The notes under the pieces were generated by a model. It was not told the DNA's origin. It searched no databases and saw only the letters and a list, made by a program, of their open reading frames with translations. Shown piece after piece: positions 50,218 through 58,393 of a stretch of 64,000 nt of DNA. The position numbers and the translations under genes were made by a program. The stretch's first letter is position 1; each line of letters begins with the position of its first letter. Source of the DNA: Photobacterium indicum (GTDB lineage: Bacteria > Pseudomonadota > Gammaproteobacteria > Enterobacterales > Vibrionaceae); contig NZ_PYOC01000002.1 in the NCBI RefSeq assembly GCF_003026215.1, positions 806,001 through 870,000 of the forward strand, in the 5' to 3' direction.

Positions 50218-50619
50218 TTACGCAGAACCAAGTACCGCTTCTTCTAACTCAGCGCTTGCTTGTATATCCAATTGACAATCTTCTTTGACAAATTTAGTCA
50301 ATTTAACATAAAAATCATCTAGTGTTTTTAGCACAGCTTCAGCATGTTTTGCCGGTAACGAACCTTTAATCCAGTTACCTTTCGCATCATAGCGACCAAA
50401 ATCGTAACGGTATTCAAAGCCGATATCAGTTGCCGTTAAGACTAACCACCACCCCCAAAATTCGCGCTCTTCAGGAGATTTATTGGCACTAATACAGCTT
50501 GCTAAGCAGTCAAAGAAAAACTCACCTTCTTTGGATTGCTGTTTGCGTAAATAAGGTCCAAGCGCCGTCAGTTTCGTCATTAAACGACCATGTGGCGGAA
50601 AAATAGTATCAGTAGTCAT
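50218..50619 (-). CDS. crl: Sigma factor-binding protein Crl
   Basis: Crl binds sigma S and helps it compete for RNA polymerase. 133 residues from ATG 50619 (GGGGA upstream; 19 codons of upstream frame rejected). Conserved core: EGEFFFDCLASCISANKSPEEREFW and WWLVLTATDIGFEYRYDFG. Between frsA and proB, the conserved order. Confidence 0.94.
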   Translation of the reverse strand: MTTDTIFPPHGRLMTKLTALGPYLRKQQSKEGEFFFDCLASCISANKSPEEREFWGWWLVLTATDIGFEYRYDFGRYDAKGNWIKGSLPAKHAEAVLKTLDDFYVKLTKFVKEDCQLDIQASAELEEAVLGSA

Positions 50620-50776
50620 CGCATATCCCCATCCATAGTATATGTATGTAATGTCATACATAAAATACTCAGCCACTTAGGTATGGTCTAAGTCAGTTAT
50701 AAAACCATTAAAGCCATAATAGACACGTATTGGCAACATTTTATTTACATCATCAGACCAGTTCTCGTCACTTCCC

Positions 50777-52036
50777 TTATGCTAATTTATCTTTCAGCCA
50801 TTCAATAACAGTGACCATTGAGCGATGATAACCATCATGTAGCGGTGTGTCTGGCAATGTTATTGCTTTACCACCACGACTCGACATTTCTATTAATTGA
50901 TTGTCTATTTCGCGGCAAACAGGATCATTTTTTAAGCTGATTCCTAACATTGGGATATCTACTTTTCGCCGACCTAATAAGCCTTGATTTTTCAACGACC
51001 ACGCGGGTAAATGCGAGGTCAAACTCGATTTTGATACACCGTGTTTCCCCATACGAGAGGCAATCACATCCAAATACATACGTGGCATAGCATCCAGCAT
51101 TTGAGGCTGAGTAAGCACGCTATGAATCGCACCACCTAGGCTGATACACGTTTTTAATCGTGTCGGTTCCATAAAGCCCAGTCGTATCGCGGCATTGCCA
51201 CCAAAACGTAAGCCCAGCATCGCCACTTTGGTATTATCAACCCAAGGCACATCGCGAATTTGCTGTACCAATGCCTGATGAAGACGACTAGTATCTTCGG
51301 TTAATGCCCAACGAGAGCTATGACCAACAGAAGGCATATCCAATGTCACCATGGCAAAGCCAGCCGGGCCAAAGTAATCGCGGTATAAACGCCACAAGTC
51401 CGATTGCAAAGAATCTAATCCACCACTTACAATAACGGTAGGCAGCAACTTATCAGTACGCGGTAAATGAATAAAAGCTTGGAATGTTTTACCTTCATAC
51501 TTCACATCAATAGTACGTATTTGATGTGGCGTTAACGCCATGGATTCGCGATAAGATTGATTTGCTTGGATCTCAGCTTGAGCTGCTAGCGTATCGCCCT
51601 TAAGGTGTGGATATGCTGCAACACTGTAATACATACTGGCTTTTAATAATGTATCAGCTGCTTTTTCTTTCTGACCCACTTCAACGTAAGCACGGGCTTT
51701 TTTTTGTAGCTTTGCCCCTACTTGCGTCCATTCATAGGTCCAGTTACCCGGTTTATATCCAATAACTGTATCCAATAATTCATCGCTAGTACGTGTTGCT
51801 GTTGAACTCGCCATCCGTGATAGAATCGCTTCCATCTCAATAGGATCAATACCTTGCCAAATCCATTGAGGCCGGCGTAAAACACGATACCACCCCTTCT
51901 CACTATCTCCATCTAATGCATTATGCACCGAGGCCGATTTTAAGTTCGCTATTTTCACCAAATTTGATGTTTCTTGGGTATTCATTCGAGGTGCAAATAA
52001 CTGTTCGGATAAATTTGTTTTTGATGTATCAGACAC
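50777..52036 (-). CDS. frsA: IIAGlc-binding alpha/beta-hydrolase-fold protein FrsA
   Basis: FrsA (YafA) binds unphosphorylated IIAGlc and affects the balance of respiration and fermentation. 419 residues. The first 180 are helical; the hydrolase fold follows (PTVIVSGGLDSLQSD). At the usual nucleophile elbow the sequence is LGLRFGGNAA, with Arg where hydrolases have Ser, so normal esterase action is doubtful, as in other FrsA proteins. A pyruvate decarboxylase activity was once claimed for a Vibrio homologue and later disputed. Between gpt and crl. Confidence 0.93.
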   Translation of the reverse strand: MSDTSKTNLSEQLFAPRMNTQETSNLVKIANLKSASVHNALDGDSEKGWYRVLRRPQWIWQGIDPIEMEAILSRMASSTATRTSDELLDTVIGYKPGNWTYEWTQVGAKLQKKARAYVEVGQKEKAADTLLKASMYYSVAAYPHLKGDTLAAQAEIQANQSYRESMALTPHQIRTIDVKYEGKTFQAFIHLPRTDKLLPTVIVSGGLDSLQSDLWRLYRDYFGPAGFAMVTLDMPSVGHSSRWALTEDTSRLHQALVQQIRDVPWVDNTKVAMLGLRFGGNAAIRLGFMEPTRLKTCISLGGAIHSVLTQPQMLDAMPRMYLDVIASRMGKHGVSKSSLTSHLPAWSLKNQGLLGRRKVDIPMLGISLKNDPVCREIDNQLIEMSSRGGKAITLPDTPLHDGYHRSMVTVIEWLKDKLA

Positions 52037-52228
52037 AATGGACTCCGATATTTAAAATCAAGCTACGCATTAAAGCCAGCAAAAACAAAACAAGACACTA
52101 CCGTCATGATAGGTTTAAGACTGCCGATGAAAACACGTAGGATCAGCATATAATTTATAGTATATCACTCAATCCTTCATTACTTTGATAGCAATCTGTA
52201 ATACCAATATTGCAAAAAAACAGATAAA

Positions 52229-52258
52229 AAAAAAGGCACCATCACTGGTACCTTTTTT
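52229..52258 (-). terminator. Terminator of gpt
   Basis: AAAGGCACCA...TGGTACCTTT (one G.T pair), T-rich on both strands; 33 bases after the gpt stop. Confidence 0.75.
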
Positions 52259-52290
52259 AGCGAAATTAACTGTAATCAGCTAATCAATAA

Positions 52291-52749
52291 TTATTTTTTT
52301 GAGATAGGCTCAACAAACGTAACAGCCATATCCCAAGGTTGCTCGATCCATGTGTCCTGTGCAATATCAACAACGTAGTCATCAATAAGGTGCTTACCAG
52401 CAGGCTTAGCACATACAGTTACAAACTTTGCTTTAGGGTACATTGCACGGATCAGTTCAGCAGTACCACCAGTATCAACAAGATCATCGATTACGATGAA
52501 ACCTTCACCATCGCCGTCTGCTTGTTTAAGTACTTTCATTTCACGCTGATGATCGTGGTCGTAGCTTGAAATACACACTGTATCAACATGACGAATGTTA
52601 AGCTCACGTGCAAGAATCGCTGCAGGTACTAGCCCACCGCGACTAACAGCAATGATACCTTTCCACTGATCAGCTGGTAGCAATTTTTCAGCTAGCTGAC
52701 GTGTATACATTTGCATGTTATCCCATGTGATAACGAACTTATTACTCAT
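52291..52749 (-). CDS. gpt: Xanthine-guanine phosphoribosyltransferase
   Basis: Salvages guanine, xanthine and hypoxanthine. 152 residues from ATG 52749, same length as E. coli Gpt; an in-frame TTG two codons earlier is rejected. The PRPP-binding loop is seen in [18 protein letters not shown] near 85-102, and [15 protein letters not shown] near 37-51. It lies 54 bases after the purine permease on the same strand, a sensible salvage pair. Confidence 0.96.
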   Translation of the reverse strand: MSNKFVITWDNMQMYTRQLAEKLLPADQWKGIIAVSRGGLVPAAILARELNIRHVDTVCISSYDHDHQREMKVLKQADGDGEGFIVIDDLVDTGGTAELIRAMYPKAKFVTVCAKPAGKHLIDDYVVDIAQDTWIEQPWDMAVTFVEPISKK

Positions 52750-52803
52750 ATCCAATGAACCTCTAAATTCAGCGAATTTATCGCCAAAAACGTTTATAAA
52801 CTG

Positions 52804-54093
52804 TTATAAAAAAATAATTTTAGCAAGGAAAAGAGCAGAAATCACCCATACACTGATATTCACATCACGTCCCTTGCCACTCATTACTTTTACTGCAGCA
52901 TAAGTGATAAAACCTAAGCCAATACCTTCTGCAATTGAATATGTTAGCGGCATAAGCAAACAAACAACAACCACTGGCGCAGCTTCTGTTAAGTCGCGCC
53001 AATCAATGCTAACTAAACCCGACATCATCAGAATAGCAACATAGAACAATGCACCCGCAGTCGCATACGGTGGAACCATACCCGCTAACGGTGCAAAAAA
53101 TAAAGCTAATAAAAATAGTACGCCGACAGTAACAGCCGTTAAACCAGTACGTCCACCAACAGCCACACCAGAAACACTTTCGACAAAAGATGTGGTATTT
53201 GATGTACCTAATAATGCACCAATCGATGTTGCTGTGCTATCCGCTAAAAGAGCGCGATTTAGGCGAGGTAGCTTACCATCTTTATCGATTAAGTTGGCTT
53301 TCGTTGCCACACCGACTAACGTTCCTGCCGTATCAAAAAGATCGACAAACAAGAAAGCAAAAACAATTGAAATAAGACCAACTTCCATTGCACCAGAAAA
53401 ATCCAGTTGCAAGAAAGTAGGTGCAATGCTTGGTGGCATTGACATGATGCCATTGTATGACACTTCACCAAATAACACGCTCAGTACAGTCACCGCTATA
53501 ATCGCAATTAAGACAGCCGCTTTATAACCACGGTGAACCAGTGCAATCGTTAAGAAGAAACCCAATGCTGCCATTGCTGCAGGGAAACTGGTTAAATCGC
53601 CGATATGTACTAGCGTTGCTGGGTTATCGACAACAATGCCAGAGCTTTGTAGTGCAATAAATGCCAAAAATAAACCGATACCCGCAGAAATGCCGGTACG
53701 TAGTGCTAAAGGAATCGCATTAATGATCCATTCACGTACTTTCAATAAACTAAGCACGATAAAACATAGGCCTGAAATAAACACAGCAGCCAAAGCAACT
53801 TGCCACGTATGCCCCATGCCTAATACAACGGTATAGGTAAAGAATGCGTTCAATCCCATGCCTGGCGCTTGAGCAACAGGATAGTTAGCAACAAACCCCA
53901 TGATGAAACAGCCAACCATTGCCGCTAAACAAGTCGCAACAAAAACTGCGCCGTGATCCATGCCCGCGTTGGATAACATCGTTGGGTTAACAAAGATAAT
54001 GTAAGCCATCGTTAGAAAAGTCGTCAGACCGGCTAACAATTCAGTACGAACATCCGTACCGTGCTCTTTCAGTTTGAATAGTTTCTCAAGCAT
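52804..54093 (-). CDS. NCS2 family purine permease (adenine/guanine-hypoxanthine type)
   Basis: 429 residues from ATG 54093, with AAGGA upstream; a longer frame runs through the PurR box and is rejected. N-terminal FKLKEHGTDVRTELLAGLTT and NPTMLSNAGMDHGAVFVATC, then 12-14 hydrophobic segments, mark the AzgA/AdeP-like subgroup of the NCS2 family. Which purine it carries cannot be read. A PurR operator 53 bases upstream and gpt downstream fit purine salvage. Confidence 0.92.
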   Translation of the reverse strand: MLEKLFKLKEHGTDVRTELLAGLTTFLTMAYIIFVNPTMLSNAGMDHGAVFVATCLAAMVGCFIMGFVANYPVAQAPGMGLNAFFTYTVVLGMGHTWQVALAAVFISGLCFIVLSLLKVREWIINAIPLALRTGISAGIGLFLAFIALQSSGIVVDNPATLVHIGDLTSFPAAMAALGFFLTIALVHRGYKAAVLIAIIAVTVLSVLFGEVSYNGIMSMPPSIAPTFLQLDFSGAMEVGLISIVFAFLFVDLFDTAGTLVGVATKANLIDKDGKLPRLNRALLADSTATSIGALLGTSNTTSFVESVSGVAVGGRTGLTAVTVGVLFLLALFFAPLAGMVPPYATAGALFYVAILMMSGLVSIDWRDLTEAAPVVVVCLLMPLTYSIAEGIGLGFITYAAVKVMSGKGRDVNISVWVISALFLAKIIFL

Positions 54094-54145
54094 TGCTCTC
54101 AATTCCTTGGAGATAGTACGCAGCAGTTCAAAAAAGTTTTTAAAA

Positions 54146-54161
54146 TAGGAAACGTTTGCGT
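54146..54161 (-). promoter_or_regulatory. PurR operator of the purine permease
   Basis: Minus-strand ACGCAAACGTTTCCTA against the consensus ACGCAAACGTTTKCGT: the first 12 bases are exact and 13 of 16 agree. Confidence 0.75.
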
Positions 54162-54356
54162 GTCCGATTTTGGGGGCGATTATATGCTTCTCAAAACACA
54201 ATTTCCAGAAAATAACCAAATCATCAGTAAATAAACTAACCAAACGAGCAAAAAAGCACCCAACAGTTCCTAGCTAAAAATAAAATCATATAAAACCAAA
54301 GACTTAAGCACTAGCTTCGAAGTGCACTTTTTCATCAATATAAAATTATTATCGAT

Positions 54357-54372
54357 AGGCAAACGTTAATAT
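54357..54372. promoter_or_regulatory. Possible second, weak PurR box
   Basis: AGGCAAACGTTAATAT keeps the GCAAACGTT core (about 10 of 16). It lies 264 bases before the permease start. Confidence 0.3.
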
Positions 54373-54554
54373 CCCTAACATTTTTGTTAAAATAACGCTT
54401 CACGACAATATGTAATCGAATACACACTCTTCGGTATATTTTCATCATATTAACAACAAAAAATACGGCCATTACATGGGAAATATTAAATAAATGAGAT
54501 GAATGCAGATTAATCAGTTACTTACTATTATCCAGAGGGGCCCCTAAACGTGAG

Positions 54555-54587
54555 GCAAAAAAAACGCCATCTCAAAAAGAGATGGCG
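54555..54587 (-). terminator. Terminator of the small-peptide unit
   Basis: CGCCATCTC (54565-54573) pairs with GAGATGGCG (54579-54587) over a 5-base loop, followed on the minus strand by eight T. A strong Rho-independent terminator with no large gene upstream of it. Confidence 0.85.
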
Positions 54588-54663
54588 GCAGAATTTGGGC
54601 AAATAACCAGATTTGATTATTTAAATATTCTTAATATTTGGGGTGAACAATATGTTCGGCTAA

Positions 54664-54684
54664 GTAGTGTCGGCAACACTACTC
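54664..54684 (-). other. Hairpin just after the 29-residue ORF
   Basis: AGTAGTGT-CGGCA-ACACTACT, an 8-bp perfect stem 8 bases after the small ORF stop. Confidence 0.55.
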
Positions 54685-54691
54685 GGCAAAA

Positions 54692-54781
54692 TTAATAACC
54701 GAAAGAGCTCGGGTAGCTGAAATTACTCGTGTAAACAGAGCGGTTATTCCAGAAGTATGCAATAGAGTCAAAAGCTTTCAT
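54692..54781 (-). CDS. Candidate 29-residue aromatic-rich peptide gene
   Basis: ATG at 54781 with AAGG 8 bases upstream, 29 codons, TAA stop. It begins MKAFDSIAYFWNN and ends SYPSSFGY; nine of 29 residues are Phe, Tyr or Trp and six are Ser. No membrane span. It sits in a unit with a sigma70 promoter (54958-54986), a leader, this ORF, a hairpin and a terminator, which argues against chance. It could be a functional small protein, a leader peptide for the purine permease further downstream, or a piece of a regulatory RNA. Not recognised. Confidence 0.55.
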   Translation of the reverse strand: MKAFDSIAYFWNNRSVYTSNFSYPSSFGY

Positions 54782-54836
54782 TTTAATTACCTTAATCATA
54801 AGTTAGTCCAAACACATGCAACAGTTAGCATGGCTC

Positions 54837-54894
54837 AATTCCTTGGAGCATTTAGACCGTCGTTGGTCTCACTTAATCTCGGTTCCTTGGAGGC
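54837..54894 (-). repeat. Repeated CTCCAAGGAA ribosome-site-like motif
   Basis: Minus-strand CTCCAAGGAA occurs at 54839-54848 and 54882-54891, and again upstream of the permease start at 54104-54113. The 54839 copy and the permease copy extend to CTCCAAGGAATTGAG, each followed closely by an ATG; at 54839 the ATG opens an 11-codon frame. Confidence 0.5.
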
Positions 54895-54957
54895 AATATA
54901 TCGGGCTCATCCTGAGCAGTTAGTGTGTTTTATTTGTCTTCTCTAGAAGATGAACAA

Positions 54958-54986
54958 ACTATAAACTCATCGTAATTTAATTACAA
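54958..54986 (-). promoter_or_regulatory. Sigma70 promoter of the small-peptide unit
   Basis: Minus strand TTGTAA (54986-54981), 17-base spacer, TATAGT (54963-54958): optimal spacing, -10 five of six. Predicted start near 54951, giving an RNA of about 395 bases to the terminator. Confidence 0.6.
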
Positions 54987-55202
54987 GCATTTTCTTTAAG
55001 CTCGTCACACTTTTCGACAAAAGCTCTTGTGGATCACCTTATATTGAAAGTTTATTACAGCACAAGCATCCCAAAGGTTACTGGCACGCGACCAAATCGT
55101 AACGCTGGCATTGTTAATTTGTTGCCACCTTTAGGCGCTTCTATATTAAATAACGAATAAAGGCAGTCATGAAGATAAAAGCGAACCTAACACAACGTTT
55201 AT
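54987..55202. other. Gap between small unit and receptor relic
   Basis: About 215 bases with no recognised feature. Confidence 0.4.
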
Positions 55203-55328
55203 CATGTAAAGATAAAGACGAACAGCCTAAATACCATGCAACAAGGCGAGCATATTGCAGCTACCAGTGAACAGCTTCTTGCGAGTGGTCACAGTCTGAA
55301 TACCCACATTTCACATTTTAAGATTTAG
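55203..55328 (+). pseudogene. C-terminal relic of a methyl-accepting chemotaxis protein
   Basis: One frame reads NSLNTMQQGEHIAATSEQLL and continues ASGHSLNTHISHFKI to a stop, the typical end of a chemoreceptor signalling domain (AATSEQLLAS...FKI). No start or receptor body exists upstream, where a stop lies at 55188 in the same frame. Judged a decayed remnant left between the small unit and pepD. Confidence 0.5.
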
Positions 55329-55460
55329 CTACCTCACCCAATTGCACAATGGTATGCTTGAGTTAACCATGATAGTTAATTCTGCTATCATTTTGGTCGT
55401 TTATCCATCAATTATACTGGATAACAACCTTAGCCCAAGATTGTATAAAGGGAGTCTGCT

Positions 55461-56921
55461 GTGTCTGAGATTAGTCAACTATCACCACAACCTGTGTGGC
55501 AATTCTTCGATCAAATCTGTTCTATTCCTCATCCATCAAAGCACGAAGAGCCATTGGCTCTACACATCATCAAATTCGCTGAAAGCGAAGGATTAGAAGT
55601 TCGTCGTGATGATGTTGGCAATGTATTCATTAAAAAGCCAGCAACACCAGGAATGGAAGACCGTAAAGGCGTTGTTCTGCAAGCGCACATTGATATGGTG
55701 CCGCAGAAAAATGAAGATACTGACCATGACTTCACAAAAGATCCTATTCAGCCGTTTATTGATGGCGAATGGGTTACAGCAAAAGGAACAACCCTAGGTG
55801 CCGATAACGGTATGGGTATGGCTGCATGTCTTGCTGTTTTAGCAGCAAAAGACGTTGAGCATGGTCCACTTGAAGTCTTACTGACTATCGACGAAGAAGC
55901 TGGCATGACTGGTGCTTTCGGTCTTCAAGAAGGCTGGCTTGAAGGCGACATCCTATTAAACACGGATTCTGAACAAGAAGGTGAAGTGTACATGGGTTGT
56001 GCTGGCGGCGTAGATAGCGCAATCACACTAGAACTTGAGCGCGAAGCTGTTCCAGCAGGGCACGCCGCCGTTAAGCTAGTTGTTAAAGGCCTGAAAGGCG
56101 GACACTCTGGCTGTGATATTCACACTGGTCGTGGTAATGCCAATAAGCTACTGGGTCGCTTCTTGTTCGCTCATGCTCAAGAACTGGGTCTTCGCCTAGC
56201 AACATTTACCGGTGGTAGCCTTCGTAATGCGATTCCTCGTGAAGCATTTGCCATCGCAACATTACCAGCAGCCAACGTTGACAAGCTAAACGAGCTATTC
56301 TCGTACTACCACTCAATTTTAGTGGCAGAGCTAGGTAAAGTTGAAACTGATATCAATCTGTTTATTGAGCCTGCTGAGCTGCCTGTAGATGTATTCGCCG
56401 CAGCAACACAGACCCGTTTTAATGCTGTACTAAATGCGTGCCCTAATGGTGTTATCCGCATGAGTGATGACATCGAAGGTGTGGTTGAAACCTCACTGAA
56501 CGTAGGTGTTATCACTACAGAATCTAGCAGTGTGACTATCTTATGTCTGATACGTTCGTTGATGGATTCTGGTCGAAGCAATGTTGAAGGCATGTTGAAA
56601 GCCATTGCTGATCTAGCAGGTGCACAGTGTGAATTCTCTGGCGCATACCCAGGCTGGAAGCCCGATGCGGATTCTGAAGTAATGCGTCTATTCCGTGAAA
56701 CCTACAAGAATATCTACGGTAATACACCTAATATCATGGTTATTCACGCGGGCCTTGAGTGTGGTCTATTCAAAGAACCATACCCAACTATGGATATGAT
56801 TTCTTTTGGCCCAACCATTAAATTCCCTCACTCACCTGATGAGAAAGTACAGATCGCGACTGTTGATCTATTCTGGGAGCAAATGGTTGCTATCCTGAAG
56901 AACATTCCAGTTAAGAAATAA
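55461..56921 (+). CDS. pepD: Aminoacyl-histidine dipeptidase PepD
   Basis: A two-zinc M20C peptidase that splits Xaa-His dipeptides such as carnosine. 486 residues from GTG 55461 (GGGAG upstream). Metal and catalytic motifs: LQAHIDMVPQ (His, Asp), TTLGADNGMGMA, TIDEEAGMTGA (Glu pair), LNTDSEQEGEVYMGCAGG and VIHAGLECGLF (His). Own terminator downstream. Cytoplasmic. Confidence 0.96.
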   Translation: MSEISQLSPQPVWQFFDQICSIPHPSKHEEPLALHIIKFAESEGLEVRRDDVGNVFIKKPATPGMEDRKGVVLQAHIDMVPQKNEDTDHDFTKDPIQPFIDGEWVTAKGTTLGADNGMGMAACLAVLAAKDVEHGPLEVLLTIDEEAGMTGAFGLQEGWLEGDILLNTDSEQEGEVYMGCAGGVDSAITLELEREAVPAGHAAVKLVVKGLKGGHSGCDIHTGRGNANKLLGRFLFAHAQELGLRLATFTGGSLRNAIPREAFAIATLPAANVDKLNELFSYYHSILVAELGKVETDINLFIEPAELPVDVFAAATQTRFNAVLNACPNGVIRMSDDIEGVVETSLNVGVITTESSSVTILCLIRSLMDSGRSNVEGMLKAIADLAGAQCEFSGAYPGWKPDADSEVMRLFRETYKNIYGNTPNIMVIHAGLECGLFKEPYPTMDMISFGPTIKFPHSPDEKVQIATVDLFWEQMVAILKNIPVKK

Positions 56922-56939
56922 CGAGTAAAAAGATGCGAG

Positions 56940-56967
56940 AGGCGAGTTCATTGGGACTCGCCTTTTT
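56940..56967 (+). terminator. Terminator of pepD
   Basis: GGCGAGT-8-ACTCGCC followed by TTTTT, 19 bases after the stop. Confidence 0.85.
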
Positions 56968-57062
56968 GTACCTAAGTTCTGCAGGCCAGTTTTTCTAACT
57001 AGCATAAAAATCAAGCTCTTCGCTTATCCATAAGATCTCTTGGCCATATACCGCTCTTAAAA

Positions 57063-58139
57063 CTAAAAACCCTCAAACGTTAATTGCTGCGCTTTCATCC
57101 CATGATCAAGCCCAACACTGATGCCTATCAAACGAATTTCTCTCCCCTTTTGACGGGTAAGAGCTTCTTTGAGTAATCCAACAAACTGTGTTTTATCTAA
57201 TACGCCTAATGTATGCTCAACCGTTGTTTGTTGAAAATCGGCAAACTTAACTTTAACGCCTTGTTTCGATATATTCAGTGCCGGACGTTCTTTCTTCAAT
57301 CTTCGTTCAAGTTCAGGGTATAACTTTTCAATGACTTGCCAGCATTCGTCATACTCACAAATATTCTGCGAGAACGTTGTTTCTACTCCCACAGATTTAC
57401 GTAAACGTTCGACAACGACTTCTCGGTTATCGATACCTTGTGCTCTCGACCACAAAGATTGGCCTAATTTTCCGAACTGCTGCAATAGTAAATGTTGATC
57501 ATAAGCCTGTACGTCACGCCCGACGAATAATCCTTTTTCGTGAAGCTTTTGAATGGTGACCTTCCCTACTCCTGGGATTTTTTCTAACTTTAGGTTAGCG
57601 ACAAAATCGGCCACCTCATTGGGTGTTACAACATATTGACCATTGGGCTTGTTTAAATCTGACGCCACTTTAGCGATAAATTTTACTGGCGCTATGCCTG
57701 CAGACGCCGTCAAATTCAGTTCATCTTGAATTGCTCGCCGAATATCTTGTGCTATGAGTGTTGCTGAGCCGTAAAACATTTCACACTCAGTCACATCTAA
57801 ATAGGCTTCATCTAACGATAATGGCTCAATCTTATCGGTATAGCGTTGAAAGATGGCGCGAATATGCTGCGAGACTTCCTTGTAGACCGACATACGTCCC
57901 GGAACGAGAGTAAGGTGAGGACATAGCTTCATGGCTTGCCCCGAAGGCATGGCTGAACGCACACCGTATTTACGCGCCAAGTAATTACATGTACTGATCA
58001 CACCTCGTTGCTCTGAACGACCACCAATCGCAATAGGGATATTCTTCAAGGCAGGGTTATCACGCATTTCAACGGCTGCATAAAAACAGTCCATATCAAC
58101 ATGAATAATTTTACGCTGTTCGATCTCTACGCTGGACAC
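57063..58139 (-). CDS. dinB: DNA polymerase IV (DinB)
   Basis: Y-family translesion polymerase. 358 residues from GTG 58139 with GAGGAAA upstream. Catalytic motifs [17 protein letters not shown] (first Asp pair) and [11 protein letters not shown] (Asp-Glu). Helix-hairpin-helix region [19 protein letters not shown], then the little-finger domain (from about 235). No clear beta-clamp motif QLxLF at the end, where QQLTFEGF is found and probably serves. A perfect LexA box lies 47 bases upstream. Confidence 0.96.
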   Translation of the reverse strand: MSSVEIEQRKIIHVDMDCFYAAVEMRDNPALKNIPIAIGGRSEQRGVISTCNYLARKYGVRSAMPSGQAMKLCPHLTLVPGRMSVYKEVSQHIRAIFQRYTDKIEPLSLDEAYLDVTECEMFYGSATLIAQDIRRAIQDELNLTASAGIAPVKFIAKVASDLNKPNGQYVVTPNEVADFVANLKLEKIPGVGKVTIQKLHEKGLFVGRDVQAYDQHLLLQQFGKLGQSLWSRAQGIDNREVVVERLRKSVGVETTFSQNICEYDECWQVIEKLYPELERRLKKERPALNISKQGVKVKFADFQQTTVEHTLGVLDKTQFVGLLKEALTRQKGREIRLIGISVGLDHGMKAQQLTFEGF

Positions 58140-58185
58140 TTATTTCCTCTACCCTCGCCAATCTGTAAGTAACAACCCACATCAA

Positions 58186-58201
58186 CTGTTTTTATATACA
58201 G
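58186..58201. promoter_or_regulatory. LexA (SOS) box of dinB
   Basis: CTGT-TTTTATAT-ACAG, a perfect CTGT-N8-ACAG operator, 47 bases before the dinB start. Confidence 0.88.
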
Positions 58202-58393
58202 TGTCATTATAGGCTATTCAAGCAGTCAATAGAAACCAGATACATCGAAGTATCTAAACATAAGCCCGAAAAGTCACAAAATAGTATCTTGTGAGCAAGA
58301 TCTGACTCACACCACATTTTACGCTTCCTTATTCACAATACCGATGAAATTTGATAGAACTATAAATAAGAATAATTAGGTAAGGAGAACCGT

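Noticed and set aside
55342..55596. 84-codon plus frame overlapping the pepD start
   Set aside because: A frame shadow of pepD, whose GTG has a good ribosome site.
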